In this document: positions 18,924 through 29,018 of the stretch, one piece after another
Layout of the letters: each line of letters opens with the position of its first letter
Numbering within the stretch: position 1 is the first letter of the stretch
Source: FEN-1219 sp963744305
GTDB taxonomy: Bacteria; Pseudomonadota; Gammaproteobacteria; Steroidobacterales; Rariloculaceae
Length of the DNA: 64,000 nucleotides
Direction: 5' to 3'
Assembly: GCA_963744305.1 (NCBI GenBank)
Contig: CAVUTF010000009.1
Coordinates: forward strand, 248,001-312,000
Notes under the pieces: model-generated
Databases searched by the model: none
The model's input: only the letters and a program-made list of their open reading frames with translations
Told to the model about the DNA's origin: nothing
Made by a program: the position numbers and the translations under genes

Positions 18924-19802
18924 ATGCTATGTCTTCTGCCTCGACGCACAAACTCGGACCTTCGAATGCATCGCCGCTACTTACCGCTCGTCACCGTCGC
19001 TCTCGCCATTCTGGGTTCGTCTCTAGCTTCGGATCCTTTGGCCGCTCAGTGGCTGAACTACCCGACAGCGGGAGTGCCGCGTAAGGCCGATGGGAACGTG
19101 AACATGGTGGCGCCAACGCCTCGGATGCCGGATGGCAAACCCGATTTTTCCGGGATCTGGATCTCCGATCGCACGCCGGAGGGCGAGGACACTCCTAGTG
19201 ACGCCAGTAACCTCACATCCTCGCCCCTGATGGCGAACATTGGCGCCGATCTTGAGGGAGGGTTGCCCTATCAATCTTGGCTTGTACCCATCGTCAAGGA
19301 GCGCACCGCCAACCTGGCGATAGACGACCCCCATATCCGTTGCTTGCCGGATAACTTTCTTCGCGCGTACGGACTACCGCATATGCTGAAGTTCGTCCAC
19401 AAGCCAGATCTCTTGGTGGTGCTCAATGAAATGAACGCCGGATACCGCCAGGTATTCACGGACGCGCGGCCATTGCCCGAAGATCCAGCCCCCTCGTGGC
19501 AAGGGTATTCGTCGGCGAGATGGTCCGGCGATACTCTGGTGATCGACACAATCGGAGTGCGCGACGATACGTGGATCGATTGGAATGGAAGTGTGCTGAC
19601 AGAAGCGGGCAAGGTGCGAGAGGAAATCCGGCGCCCGGACTTCGGACACCTCGAAATCCAGGTCACCGTCGATGATCCAAAGGCTTATACGAAGCCGTGG
19701 ACGGTCACACTGAAACAGCGCATCGTTGTCGACGCAGAATTAATCGACGAAATTTGTTTGGAAAATGAACAATTCGTCGAGCGCATGCGACTTCCGTATT
19801 AG
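18924..19802 (+). CDS. Exported DUF6152-partner family protein, short form
   Basis: ATG 18924 has GAGGGG five bases upstream; an internal ATG at 18966 (MHRRYLPLVTVALAILGSS) would give a cleaner signal peptide. The protein (292 aa) carries the partner-family marks: GKPDFSGIWISDRTPEG, DDPHIRCLPDNF, ARWSGDTLVIDTIGVRDDTW, RPDFGHLEIQVTVDDPKAY and TKPWTV. It lacks the N-terminal beta-rich half of the 16.4-kb relative. Predicted to be periplasmic; no catalytic residues are evident. It forms an operon with the DUF6152 gene 59 bp downstream, the reverse order of the 16-18.6 kb operon, which argues that the two families work together regardless of gene order. Confidence 0.8.
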   Translation: MLCLLPRRTNSDLRMHRRYLPLVTVALAILGSSLASDPLAAQWLNYPTAGVPRKADGNVNMVAPTPRMPDGKPDFSGIWISDRTPEGEDTPSDASNLTSSPLMANIGADLEGGLPYQSWLVPIVKERTANLAIDDPHIRCLPDNFLRAYGLPHMLKFVHKPDLLVVLNEMNAGYRQVFTDARPLPEDPAPSWQGYSSARWSGDTLVIDTIGVRDDTWIDWNGSVLTEAGKVREEIRRPDFGHLEIQVTVDDPKAYTKPWTVTLKQRIVVDAELIDEICLENEQFVERMRLPY

Positions 19803-19861
19803 TCACAAAGGTGGAACTGAGCTGCGATGCCCATCCAACTCCTGAAGCCCGAGGACGCCAC

Positions 19862-20284
19862 ATGAAGACGATCATCAGAACTGCCGTGCTTTCGTTGACC
19901 GCGAGCGTGCTTGCGGCCGCGCTACCGGCGTCCGCACACCACTCGTTCCCCGCGCAATACGACGCGTCGAAGCCGATCACGTTGACCGGTAAGGTCACGA
20001 AGGTCGAGTGGACCAATCCACACATCTTTATCTACATTGACGTGCCGGACGAGAAAACGGGCGCAGTCGTGAATTGGGCGCTCGAGATGGGTGGCCCGAA
20101 CGCGCTGCTCCGCTTGGGCTGGAAACGCGACTCGCTGAAAACCGACGACGTCGTGACCGTGGAAGGGAGCCTCGCAAGGGACGGCAGCAATCTCGCGAAC
20201 GCGAAGTCGATCGTGATGGTCGCAACCGGCCAACGCATGCTCGCAGGCTCGACCGGCGGCACGAGCGTCGGGGAGGAGCGTTAG
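19862..20284 (+). CDS. DUF6152 family exported protein
   Basis: This 140-residue protein begins MKTIIRTAVLSLTASVLAA with predicted cleavage at PASA|HHSFPAQYD. The body has the family pattern TLTGKVTKVEWTNPHIFIYI, VVNWALEMGGPNALLRLGW, DDVVTVEGSLARDGS and NAKSIVM. It is the most canonical DUF6152 member in the window. ATG 19862 is used instead of 19811 because the signal peptide begins there. The partner-family gene lies immediately upstream; the following genes are on the other strand. Confidence 0.85.
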   Translation: MKTIIRTAVLSLTASVLAAALPASAHHSFPAQYDASKPITLTGKVTKVEWTNPHIFIYIDVPDEKTGAVVNWALEMGGPNALLRLGWKRDSLKTDDVVTVEGSLARDGSNLANAKSIVMVATGQRMLAGSTGGTSVGEER

Positions 20285-20300
20285 CACCCGCTCCTCGCGA

Positions 20301-20507
20301 TCAACCACCCTTCGTTCGCACGGTCAGCAGGTGGAGTTTCGCAAGACATGCGAAAACCATAACGCCGATGCCCACGGTGAACAGTACCAGCGTACCGAGG
20401 CCCGCAATTGCGTAGATGCCGAATATGCGCGCCGCAACGGAAAGCACGCAAAGCAGTATCCCGACAACGGCCGCCACATCGCCCGCAATACTGATGAGCT
20501 TGTTCAC
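20301..20507 (-). CDS. Small two-helix membrane protein
   Basis: This 68-residue protein consists almost entirely of two hydrophobic helices (about residues 8-30 and 34-56) with short polar ends. It starts with GTG at 20507, supported by GGGGGAGGGG upstream. No family is recognised. It lies 33 bp downstream of another small membrane protein on the same strand and probably belongs to the same transcript. Confidence 0.5.
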   Translation of the reverse strand: MNKLISIAGDVAAVVGILLCVLSVAARIFGIYAIAGLGTLVLFTVGIGVMVFACLAKLHLLTVRTKGG

Positions 20508-20540
20508 TAACGGCCCCTCCCCCGAATCGCGTCCCCTACG

Positions 20541-21053
20541 CTACCAGCGGAGATAACAGTCGTCGAGTTGATACTCCTCTAACAGCGCGGAGGAAGTAGA
20601 AGACCTACTGTTCTTGGTCGACTCCGAGTGAGGGTCGACCCGAGAACTCGCTTCCACGGCCCGCTCATGCGGCCCGGTTTTATGTGTATTCCCTTCGACA
20701 GACCTCAATTGCTCGGCGATGCGCGCCCCTAAACCCTTCTCATAGATTGGTGTCGGTGGCACCTCGTAGTTCGCGAGCGCCCGGCGTGTCCTGGCCGCGG
20801 ACTCCTCCATGACCCAATCATTGCCGACCCTCTCCAGGTGCACGCCGACGTACACCAGCCCCACGCCCGCGAGCGAAGCTAACCCGTGCGTCGTATGCCA
20901 GTCAGCCTTCAGCGCCCAGACAAGGAGATCCCACGGTCCGACAACGAGGATTAGGAAACCTCCGCCGATCACAAGAAGAACCCCGATCGTTCCGAGGTAA
21001 CGCCCGATCGTTGCGAGGAAACCGCCAAGGAGGTCAGGAAGATAGTCTCTCAT
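20541..21053 (-). CDS. Membrane protein with two TM helices and a long polar tail
   Basis: This 170-residue protein has two hydrophobic helices (about residues 20-42 and 55-72) joined by an ADWHTTHG turn. A soluble tail with basic then Ser/Thr- and acid-rich segments (SESTKNSRSSTSSALLEEY) follows. No family is recognised and no clear ribosome-binding site precedes ATG 21053. Its only context is the small membrane protein gene downstream. Confidence 0.5.
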   Translation of the reverse strand: MRDYLPDLLGGFLATIGRYLGTIGVLLVIGGGFLILVVGPWDLLVWALKADWHTTHGLASLAGVGLVYVGVHLERVGNDWVMEESAARTRRALANYEVPPTPIYEKGLGARIAEQLRSVEGNTHKTGPHERAVEASSRVDPHSESTKNSRSSTSSALLEEYQLDDCYLRW

Positions 21054-21340
21054 GGGAGCACGTGAGGAGCACTGATCCTAGTGTCGAGCAACTAGGCTCA
21101 TGCGCCAGGTAGCGCGTCACAAACGCACACCGAGCAGCCGTCGCGGAGAGAGCGGTCGCAGCCCGGCTTCATCGCGCACGTTATTTTCCGTCGACGGCGG
21201 AGTTCGGCCTGCGAACTAACCCTAGTGCCGGTCGGTGGCGAGACTCAACCTCTCGCGTACTACGGCAGGGGGCGCCCATCCGTGCGCCCTCACGGCTGAT
21301 GGGATTGCGTGCAGGGGGGCGCACCGTGAGAAGTTCGCGC

Positions 21341-22810
21341 CTAGTGGCGTAGATGTCCATCGAGCGGCCTTAATGAGCCGTAACCGCGGCCATCACCGTA
21401 GCGCCCCTGACATCCCACTGTCTGTACCGAATCAGTTCCGGTGAATTGCAGACCATCAAACGTGTCACCTGTCAGCGTAGCTGCTGCGTCACCGCATTGG
21501 ATGCCCGTATCCTGAATCCAGAACTGCAAGAAGAGGTCAGCAACGCCATCCTTGTTCACATCCTTCACCCGGTGGCGATTCGTCGTGGCCCCATCAGGGC
21601 CAAATCTCACTGTCCGAATATCAATCTGTAGCGGGTCAAAGGCAGTGGCATTATCAATGTCAGATAACACAGCGACCCATACTCCACCCTGTAAGCGCGG
21701 ATTCATGACAGCGTGTTGGGCGCCGGGATTAATGTCGATGGTCACGGAGATGCGCTGGTCCGGAACCAAATCGATGTCAGTAATAGCCCCAAATCCAGTT
21801 GCGACTATCTCAGGATCGCTGCCGTCGAGGTTCATTCGGTAGATGTCGTCTCGGTTCGCTCTCCATTCCTGGCTCCAATACACTTTGCCGTTCGATAGGT
21901 CGAGCGCGATGCCACCGGCATCGAGATTCGAGCCCAGAACGAAAATCTCAGCGAAATTGGTTCCGTCGAAGTCAACTCTGTAAACGCCGCCATTGCCGGA
22001 TGCGAGCCCCGCGGACGATGTCCAATAGATGACTTCATTTAACGGGTCAATTGCTATGTCATTTGCGGTGGGAACGTTCTTGATGACTTCCTCGAATTCC
22101 GTGCCATCGAAATTCGAGCGGACAATTGATCCGCTCGCGGCCGTCGACCGGTTCTCTGAGTAGATCTTGCCATTGACGTCATCAACGCCGACCGTGGTTG
22201 TAAGAGCAGAAAAAAGAACCGAGCGACCGGTCCCGTCTAGGTTGGATGTTTCCACGTGCATTAGGGTTGAGTCAGACCAAAAAAGCTTGCCTGCCGATAC
22301 AGACAGCTCTAGGTCCTGCGGGAAAGAGAGACCCGTTGTGACTACACCGGACGGAGCACGCCACGGTGCATTCAGGTCGACGCGTTCAATGCGATCGCTG
22401 TTGACGTCGGTCCAGAAAAGACTGTTGCTCCTCACATCGACTTCGATTCCACGCAACCCTCCGCCAACTTCACGAACGGGTTCTCGAACTGTCCAATCGG
22501 CAGTAACCCACTCTGCCTCTATCGACTCTATCTCTATCCGCTCTATCTCTATCCGTCCGTGAGCGAATGTCGGCTCAAAAACGCTGGTGACATAGAGAGT
22601 CGGCCCCGCAATAGCCTCAGACCTAACGAAAAGAGCGGCGAAAACCGCGAAGCTGAGCGTTAGGCACCGACGTGCCTTGAAGTGGGCAATCCGTTCGCCT
22701 AGCGCGCTGTCTACACTCCGGCGAACGCGAACACTCGATCGAATGGCAGGTGGTAGGGTGGCTTGCGTTTCGCCCGACGCGGCGATCGATTTCGACGCTA
22801 TCGTATTCAC
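21341..22810 (-). CDS. YWTD-type beta-propeller protein with C-terminal INPG domain, exported
   Basis: This 489-residue protein has a hydrophobic signal segment at about residues 50-68 (LTLSFAVFAALFVRSEAIAG), unusually far from the N-terminus, so the true start may be later. The centre holds LDL-receptor class B-like repeats with FWTDVNSDRIERVDL, KLFWSDSTL, VIYWTSSAG and KVYWSQEWR, forming a six-bladed propeller. The C-terminal domain, SVTIDINPGAQHAVMNP to TGIQCGDAAATLTG, is a common calcium-handling or adhesive-like end domain of environmental exoproteins. A low-complexity IEIERIEIESIE stretch lies near residue 85. It probably acts outside the cell, role unknown. Confidence 0.75.
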   Translation of the reverse strand: MNTIASKSIAASGETQATLPPAIRSSVRVRRSVDSALGERIAHFKARRCLTLSFAVFAALFVRSEAIAGPTLYVTSVFEPTFAHGRIEIERIEIESIEAEWVTADWTVREPVREVGGGLRGIEVDVRSNSLFWTDVNSDRIERVDLNAPWRAPSGVVTTGLSFPQDLELSVSAGKLFWSDSTLMHVETSNLDGTGRSVLFSALTTTVGVDDVNGKIYSENRSTAASGSIVRSNFDGTEFEEVIKNVPTANDIAIDPLNEVIYWTSSAGLASGNGGVYRVDFDGTNFAEIFVLGSNLDAGGIALDLSNGKVYWSQEWRANRDDIYRMNLDGSDPEIVATGFGAITDIDLVPDQRISVTIDINPGAQHAVMNPRLQGGVWVAVLSDIDNATAFDPLQIDIRTVRFGPDGATTNRHRVKDVNKDGVADLFLQFWIQDTGIQCGDAAATLTGDTFDGLQFTGTDSVQTVGCQGRYGDGRGYGSLRPLDGHLRH

Positions 22811-22813
22811 CAG

Positions 22814-23930
22814 TTAGGGGCCATCTAATAGACCGCGCGCGGCCTCTACCAGATCGTCACCAATAGCCGCATGAATACGGCCCGTCGGATGCAGAGCATC
22901 CCAGAATACAAATTGGCCAAAGTCAGCAGCAAGGTTTTCTGCCGCGGGCGCGCAATCACTGTGGAAGGTCCGAATGCCGTCGTCAAAATACTTTTCGCTA
23001 TCGAAGCAGCCTTCCTCAATATTCCTTCCAGAGAAAAACGCTCGCGCCCGCTCCACCTCGAAAGCCGTGTAGAGATCGAATATCTCGACTTGCGCAGAAG
23101 GATTGCGGAGCTGAACTTCCCTCAAGCGCCACCACAGCTGAGCGTTGAATGCTTGAGCCAGGAGCGCGGCAGCGCGGCGGGTTAGTATGCGGAGCAGGCC
23201 GTCCGTTGCGCCACGCACGGCAGGGAGCGCGCCGATATTTGGCATGTTGAGCACGAGAACGTAGTCGCGCGCCCGAATTGATTAATCGCTCAACGTTAAA
23301 CGCAATGGCTTCCACAGCGGCCTCGATAATCTCGCCTGAAGATTCCGTTCGTGGCTCATCGGTGACGAAAGCCGCTACGGCTTGCAGCGCATCCAGCGCG
23401 TCATTGCCGCCGATGGCGAACAGGTAAAGTGCTCGGGCCGGCAGATCAGGCCGACTGTGGTCAAGCAATAGTGCATCGACCTGGGACGTCAGGTCTTCGA
23501 AGCCGGATGCGCGCGCCTTTGCGCTCGCCACGGCATAGTTGGTGCCGACTGACGGTCGATCTATTCCGATTAGAGGGAGGAGATAAAACGACGGCGCGGA
23601 TGGGCCAAGGTTTAAGCCTTCGCTGAGACGTTCCACCGCTACCGGGCCATCGCTGACCCTACTCTTCTCAAAAAACACCAGTCCACAGCTCTCCAGGTCG
23701 CTATCGAGCGGGCTGCATAGTCCAAAGGTATAACTGAGAGTCTTGTCATAGGAGAAAACGCCGACCGCGGCATCTCTCGCAGCGGCGGCGTTGCCCGTGT
23801 CGGAAAGACTGTCCCCTACGACGAAGAGCTGGGAAAATTCCTGCCCCATCACCACTGACGGCGACAGCCAGCAAGAAAGCCATAACCATACTTGGAATCG
23901 GTACGCTGTTTTGAAACTTACGCAATCCAT
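22814..23930 (-). CDS. SGNH/GDSL-family lipase or esterase, one frameshift
   Basis: The start at ATG 23930 begins a signal peptide (MDCVSFKTAYRFQVWLWL to VVMGQ). Block I is LFVVGDSLSDTGNA (nucleophile Ser), block III is FAIGGNDALDAL, and block V is WDALHPTGRIHAAIGD with the catalytic Asp-His pair. A single indel near 23265 breaks the frame between INSGAR and DYVLVLNMPNIG. The protein is about 370 residues, usual for secreted SGNH hydrolases of the SEST/FEE type. It is probably a periplasmic or secreted ester hydrolase. It lies between the propeller protein gene and a small exported protein gene on the same strand. Confidence 0.8.
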
Positions 23931-24036
23931 CGCGACCACCTGCTCCCTATGACATTCTATACTTCTTGGCAACGAGTGCTTGCTTCGCCTGCAGTCGGTC
24001 GCTCGGGCTTCGCTCGCGACATACCGCCCTCGCAGT

Positions 24037-24434
24037 TCAGGTGTCGAGGACGATCGAGAACCCGGGAGCGCTGAAGGTGATCTCGACCGAGAAGCTCGCG
24101 ACCTCGCGCTGTGCCTTGCGAATCTTGACGTGCTCGCCGGCGTCTTATCGACTACGTAGTCCGGACCAACCGCGGATCGCAACGCGTCGGCGATTTTCTG
24201 GGCGATGTCGTTCTCGCCCATGCTTTTCGTGACTGCAATCGTGGCCTCGCGTTTCGCCCCGTTCTGCGGCTGAATCGCGACGCGGAGGAACCCATCGGCG
24301 CTTGCCCCTTGGTTGACCGTAATCTCGGCTTCTTCGTGGAGAGTGGTCGGCAGCGCGCCCTGAGGCAACGCGGTATTCGAACCAAGCAAAACTCCCGCCG
24401 CCACGAAACTGAGAAACGCCGCAGTCATACGCAT
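24037..24434 (-). CDS. Small exported protein of unknown function, one frameshift
   Basis: GGAGG seven bases upstream marks ATG 24434 (MRMTAAFLSFVAAGVLLGS) as the start. The mature part is beta-rich with EEAEITVNQGASADGF, REATIAVTKSMGENDIAQ and ALRSAVGPDYVVDKTPA. One indel near 24145 must be bridged to reach EHVKIRKAQREVASFS and the end GFSIVLDT-stop. About 130 residues in all. The alternation of strands and the small size suggest a periplasmic binding or assembly factor; no family is recognised. Confidence 0.5.
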
Positions 24435-24528
24435 GTGAGCCTCCAATTGTCACGAGCAAAACGCGCTAAGAAACATTTACTCCAAGAGAGTTCGGTGCCA
24501 GGTGCAGGTTGGTACGAAAGCAACCGGC

Positions 24529-25170
24529 TCATTTTTCTACGCCCATCACTGCAACCTCGACGCGGCGGTTCTTCGCGCGACCCTCGTCCGTGCTGTTATC
24601 GGCGACCGGGTTGTTCTCGCCCGCACCGCTGACCTGAAACTTTGTGGGATCTGCCCCGAGACTTATCAATTCATCGCGGACCGCTTCCGCACGCCGCTGC
24701 GAAAGCGTCGAATTGTAGGCTGGCTCACCTACGTTGTCGGTGTAGCCAGTGATCATCACGTGATCGGCGCGGCCTAACTCTTCTTTCGCCAGTTCGCGGT
24801 ACTCATTGATTCTCTGCTTCCCCTCCGGCTTCAGGTCGGACTTCCCAAACTCAAACAACGCTGCTTCCGGGAAGGTCATGACTCTCGCGGCCAGGGCGGT
24901 CACGCTGACCGTCGTGGATACTGTCCCTGATCCTCCCGTTGCGGTGATCGTGTATTGCGTAGAACTCCCGGGACAGACCTGCTTGGACCCGCTGGGATCG
25001 ACTTTCCCGACTCCCTGGTCGATCGAGACCGTGGAAGCATTCGTCGACGACCAGGTGAGGGTCGTGCACTGACCCGACTCGACAGAGGCCGGATTCGCCG
25101 ACAAAGAAGCTGTGGGCGACGTTCGGGAACAACCAATCAGCAACAAACAGATAACGGCGACATATTTCAT
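24529..25170 (-). CDS. OmpA-family lipoprotein
   Basis: This 213-residue protein starts MKYVAVICLLLIGCS, with a lipobox placing lipidated Cys at residue 14. Residues 20-95 form an immunoglobulin-like domain (SLSANPASVESGQCTTLTW, TQYTITATGGSGTVST). The C-terminal OmpA domain has MITGYTDNVGEP, TLSQRRAEAVRDELI and GRAKNRRVEV, the usual peptidoglycan-binding residues. It probably anchors the outer membrane to the cell wall. It is intact and monocistronic. Confidence 0.88.
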   Translation of the reverse strand: MKYVAVICLLLIGCSRTSPTASLSANPASVESGQCTTLTWSSTNASTVSIDQGVGKVDPSGSKQVCPGSSTQYTITATGGSGTVSTTVSVTALAARVMTFPEAALFEFGKSDLKPEGKQRINEYRELAKEELGRADHVMITGYTDNVGEPAYNSTLSQRRAEAVRDELISLGADPTKFQVSGAGENNPVADNSTDEGRAKNRRVEVAVMGVEK

Positions 25171-25458
25171 GGCTTTCTCCGTTCCTCAGGCCCTCGTGGA
25201 ATCCACCATGCGATCTGCGATGAGTTGATTCTTGTTCGATGCTCTAGCACGCCCCCTCATGTTGCGCTGAAACTACGCGACGCCGAATGCGACTTTCTAC
25301 CTACGAAACCCGTCAATAGCTGTCCCCGCCCGCCGCTGCTCGCCACGAGCCTGTATGGTAGCGAGGGCTCGACTTTGCAGCTGTCCCGACCATCCCGCAA
25401 CGCGTGCGCCTGAGAGAGTCTGGCGGTTGGACGCTTAGACTCTACTGGTGGTGGAGAC

Positions 25459-26091
25459 GTGAAAATCGTCAACGTCAACGACGAACAGGAGGACGAGATC
25501 TACGTGATCGACGACTTCCTGCGCGATCCCCATGCAATGCGACGGCTCGGCTTGCAGGCCGAGTATCCGGCGCCGCCTGGGACACCGTGGTATCCGGGGC
25601 GAAACTCGCGCCGGGAGTACCCGATTGCCGCGCTCGACGAGACCGTCGGCAACATCACGGGCCATGCCGTGACTCCGCTGCCGGACAGCGCGCACACGAA
25701 GTTTCGGTTGTGCCTCGCCGACGAGATCGGCAAGGGCGGCGTCCACATCGACAATTGCCATTGGACCGGCGTCTTCTTCTTGACGCTCGACCAGCACGCC
25801 CAGGGTGGCACGGACTTCTTCCGGCATCGCCCGAGCGACACGTTACGTGCGCCGGTTTACCCCGAAGACTGGCAGAAGTGGCCATTCGATACCGTGGCCA
25901 AGCTCTGGAACGACGTGATCCACCCGCATACGAACGACGCGAGCAAGTGGGAGCTCGTTCGCCGCGTGCAGATGAAGTTCAATCGGCTCGTGCTGTTTCG
26001 TCCGTGGCAGTGGCACAACGCAGCGCCCGGCTTCGGCGATCGCCCGGAGAACGGGCGCTTGATTTACGTACTGTCCTACAACTCCGCGTGA
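25459..26091 (+). CDS. DUF6445 family protein, probable 2OG-Fe(II) oxygenase fold
   Basis: This 210-residue protein begins with VIDDFLRDPHAMRRLGLQAEYP, the DUF6445 opening. It contains GGVHIDNCHWTGVFFL (HxD-like H-I-D) and LFRPWQWHNAAPGFGD (distal His), then NGRLIYVLSYNS. The spacing and the double-stranded beta-helix pattern resemble iron/2-oxoglutarate oxygenases. DUF6445 genes often neighbour tryptophan halogenases and TonB receptors; here that cluster is 14 kb away. It is intact and stands alone on its strand. Confidence 0.75.
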   Translation: MKIVNVNDEQEDEIYVIDDFLRDPHAMRRLGLQAEYPAPPGTPWYPGRNSRREYPIAALDETVGNITGHAVTPLPDSAHTKFRLCLADEIGKGGVHIDNCHWTGVFFLTLDQHAQGGTDFFRHRPSDTLRAPVYPEDWQKWPFDTVAKLWNDVIHPHTNDASKWELVRRVQMKFNRLVLFRPWQWHNAAPGFGDRPENGRLIYVLSYNSA

Positions 26092-26103
26092 CGTCGCGTG
26101 GGA

Positions 26104-26120
26104 GGCCTAGATCATAGGCC
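26104..26120. terminator. Hairpin between convergent DUF6445 and ankyrin genes
   Basis: GGCCTA and TAGGCC form a perfect 6-bp stem around GATCA, just past the DUF6445 stop and before the ankyrin gene stop on the other strand. Confidence 0.45.
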
Positions 26121-26150
26121 CCGCTTCGGGAGTCGTTTGCTCACGCGGTG

Positions 26151-27677
26151 CTAGCGAGGAGCCGCCGGCCGTGCGTAGATGTCGATCATGACCGGTCGTT
26201 CCCCGTCGGTGGGCACACCGGCACTGTCCATGAGCCTCACGAGCGCTTCGATCGTCGGCGGGGACCGTCGAGTCGCTCCCTCACGATAGCCCTCGGCAAT
26301 GAACAGCGGCGTGCTGCCGCGGTCGTTCTTTTGGTTCCAGATTTGAATGTCGGCGCCGCGATCGGCGAGCAACTGCACGACCGTCGGAAAGCCGCCGGAC
26401 GCCGCGCCGTGCATGGCGGTGTCGCCTTTGTTGTTGACCGCGTTGACGTCGGCGCCCAGGTCGAGCAGCAGCTGGGTGGCGACCAGCGCCTCGGGCTCTG
26501 TACCACCCTCTTCCTCGGGGGACGTAGTGCCGAGACCAGCTGCCGCCATCAGGGCCGTCGAGTTGTCGAGATTCGGTATGAACGGGTCGGCGCCGAGCTC
26601 CAGCAGCAGGCGCATCAAGGCGACGTCCGACCGGTCGGCGGCCAGAAGAAATGGTGTAGCACCTGCCGAATTGAGTGAAGACGCCGAGTTCGGCTGGCGT
26701 GGCGCGCCTTCGGCCAGACGCAGGTTCACGTCCGCTCCTAGCTTCACGAGCTCTCGCACGAACTCCAGACTCGTCAAGTTGCCCGAACCGATCGGCGCGG
26801 GATCGCCTCTGTCGCTCTTGTCCGGTTTTCGTACCCAGCTCATCGTGTGCAGCGGCGCGAACCCGCTGCGCTGGTCATTCGGATCGGCGCCCGCTTTCAC
26901 GAGCTCGACGGCGAGCTGAAGTGACCGTTACGGACCGCGAGCAGCAGCAGGCCCATGCCCTCGTCGACGGGCCGGTAGCTCGCGTTGTTGCCCGAAGGAC
27001 CGGCCCACATTCTAACGCGCTCCAAAAGCTCATTCACATCCGCCCCGGCCTCAAGAAGCGTACGCACGACATCGATGTGGCCCTCGCGCGCGGCGAAGAA
27101 TATGGACGTGAACCCGGACTCGAGCTTCGCGTGCATGTCGGCGCCGGCTTCGAGCAGGGCAGCCGCGACCGCGGCGTGTCCTTCGGCCGCGGCCCACATG
27201 AGGGCCGTCTGCTCGCGCTCTTCACGCGCGTTGGGTCGGCGCCCTTGGCCAGGAGCACTTGCACCGCGCCGAGGCTGCCCGTGCGCGCCGCCGTCATGAG
27301 AACGGTTTCGCCGCTGCGCAGAGCCGCATTCGCGTCGGCGCCGGCGTCGAGCAGGAATGTCACGATGTTCGTGCTGCCGTTCGTCGCGGCGAGAGATAGC
27401 GGCGGCACGCCATAGCTGTTCTCCGCGTTGCGTCGGCGCCCGCGCGCACCAACAGAGCTGCCGTCTCGGCATCGTCGCGATACACCGCCCAGTGCAGGGC
27501 GGTCGTGCCATCGACCTGTGGGGCGTTGACGTCCGTACCGGCATCGAGCAGCTTGCCGATGCGCGCCCGATTGCCATGCTCGGCCGCGTCGGCGAGCGTC
27601 GCCTCCTCGGCGGCGACGGCGGCGCCAGCCACGCCGAACGCCAGGACAGAGAAGCAGGCTATGGAAAAGGGTTTCAT
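26151..27677 (-). pseudogene. Exported ankyrin-repeat protein, three frameshifts
   Basis: The start at 27677 opens a signal peptide (MKPFSIACFSVLAFGVAG to AVAA). Ankyrin repeats follow with typical D-G-x-T-A-L-H-W-A, LLDAGADVNA and AA-x-x-GH motifs: VDGTTALHWAVYRDDAETA, GETVLMTAARTGSLGAVQ, QTALMWAAAEGHAAVAAAL, TSIFFAAREGHIDVV and KGDTAMHGAASGGFPTVV. Frame changes are needed near 27430, 27235 and 26920. The full length would be about 508 residues with roughly ten repeats. Its start codon overlaps the DUF1552 stop codon by four bases. It is the third gene of the cytochrome c / DUF1552 / ankyrin operon, a set conserved in gammaproteobacteria; its role is unknown. Confidence 0.8.
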
Positions 27678-29018
27678 ACCGCCACCGGTTCGAAGAGGTT
27701 CTCGACCTTGCCGTCGCTGTCGCCGAACTTATCGAGATTAACGCCCATCCTGTCCAAGAGCGTGAGGTGGAGATTCGCCAACGACTTGCCCTTCTCGTAG
27801 CGGATGTGCCGCCCACCCTTCATGCCGACCGCGGCGCCGCCCGCAACCAGAATCGGCAGGTTCACATGATCGTGCAGACTGGAGTTGCCCATCCCGCTGC
27901 CATATAGGTAGACCGTGTTGTCGAGCAGCGTGCCGTCACCGTCGGGCGTCGTCTTCAGCTTCTGAACGAACTCGGAGAAGAGCGACACATGGAACGCGTT
28001 GATCCTGGCGATCTTCGCAAGCTTTTCCGGGTCGTTGCCGTGATGACTCGTGGGATGATGTGCGTCGGGCACACCATTTCCGGATAGGTGCGATTCGTGA
28101 GCTCGCGCGTGAGCTGGAAGGTGATGACCCTCGTGATATCCGCCTGAAACGCGGAAGCTGCAGGTCGAACATTAGCTTCGCGTGGTCGGCGAACGACTCC
28201 GGGACTCCCACCGGACGGTCCAGATCGCGCGTGGGGTTGTTCAAGGCCGCTGCTTCGGCGCGCTCAATCTGGCGCTCGACCTCGCGGATACTGTCGAGAT
28301 ACTGATCGAGCCGGGCGCGGTCGGCGTTCCCCACGGACCCCTTAGGCTGCTGATACCGTCATTGAACGAATCAAGCAGGCTGGCCCGGCGCGCGAGCGCC
28401 GCTTGCCGCTCTTCGAGGCTTCCGCCTTCGCCGAACAGGCGCTCGAACACGTTGCGCGGATGCGCTTCGGCGGGCAGCGGCGTCGTAGGCGAAGACCAGG
28501 AAAGACAATTCATGTAGACGCAGGCGTAGCCGTTGTTGCACACGCCGGCGAGCGGGTCCCTGTCCATGGATAGCTCGAGCGACGGCAGCTGAGTGTCTTG
28601 ACCTATTTGTTTTGCCGCGAGCTGGTCGACGGTCGTGCCGAGGTAGTAGTCCGAGCCCTCCGTATGTTTGGCGTAGCGCGCTCAGGAAGCCGACAATCGC
28701 CATTGTCGTGGGTTCCGGGATAGGAGCTCTGCACTCCAGGTTGGTAATGACCGTTATTTGATCTTTGACGGGCTCGAGCGGAGCTGAGAATCGGCGACAA
28801 CTTCGTCGAGCGTGCCCGTGCCCGGCGGCGTCCAGCGGGCTGTGGTCGCACCCCATCGGCATGTATACGAAACCGAGCCGGCGCACCGGCGGCTGGCCGG
28901 CGTCTGCGCCATGGCCGTCATCGCTGGGATCATCGCATCGAGCAGCGGCAGCGCGAGGGTGCGCCTCGATCCCGCGCAGGAACGTCCGTCGCGGCAGCGC
29001 CTTCTTCGTGATGATCAT
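27674..29018 (-). pseudogene. DUF1552 family protein, several frameshifts
   Basis: It starts at ATG 29018 with MIITKKALPRRTFLRG, a Tat-like leader typical of DUF1552. Recognisable pieces appear in alternating frames: GFVYMPMGCDHS, LEPVKDQITVITNLECR, FERLFGEGGSLEERQAALA, RARLDQYLDSIREVERQIE, FADHAKLMFDLQ, DNTVYLYGSGMGNSSLHD and MGVNLDKFGDSDGKVENL. At least four indels separate them, but the order and total length (about 448 codons) match an intact DUF1552 protein. These exported proteins accompany DUF1592 cytochromes; the function is not established. The 3' end overlaps the ankyrin gene start. Confidence 0.8.

Noticed and set aside
22500..22560. CTCTATCTCTATCCG-type repeat as a possible phase-variable tract
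   Set aside because: It lies inside an intact gene and encodes the regular IEIERIEIESIE stretch; unit length is a multiple of three overall, so no switching is implied.
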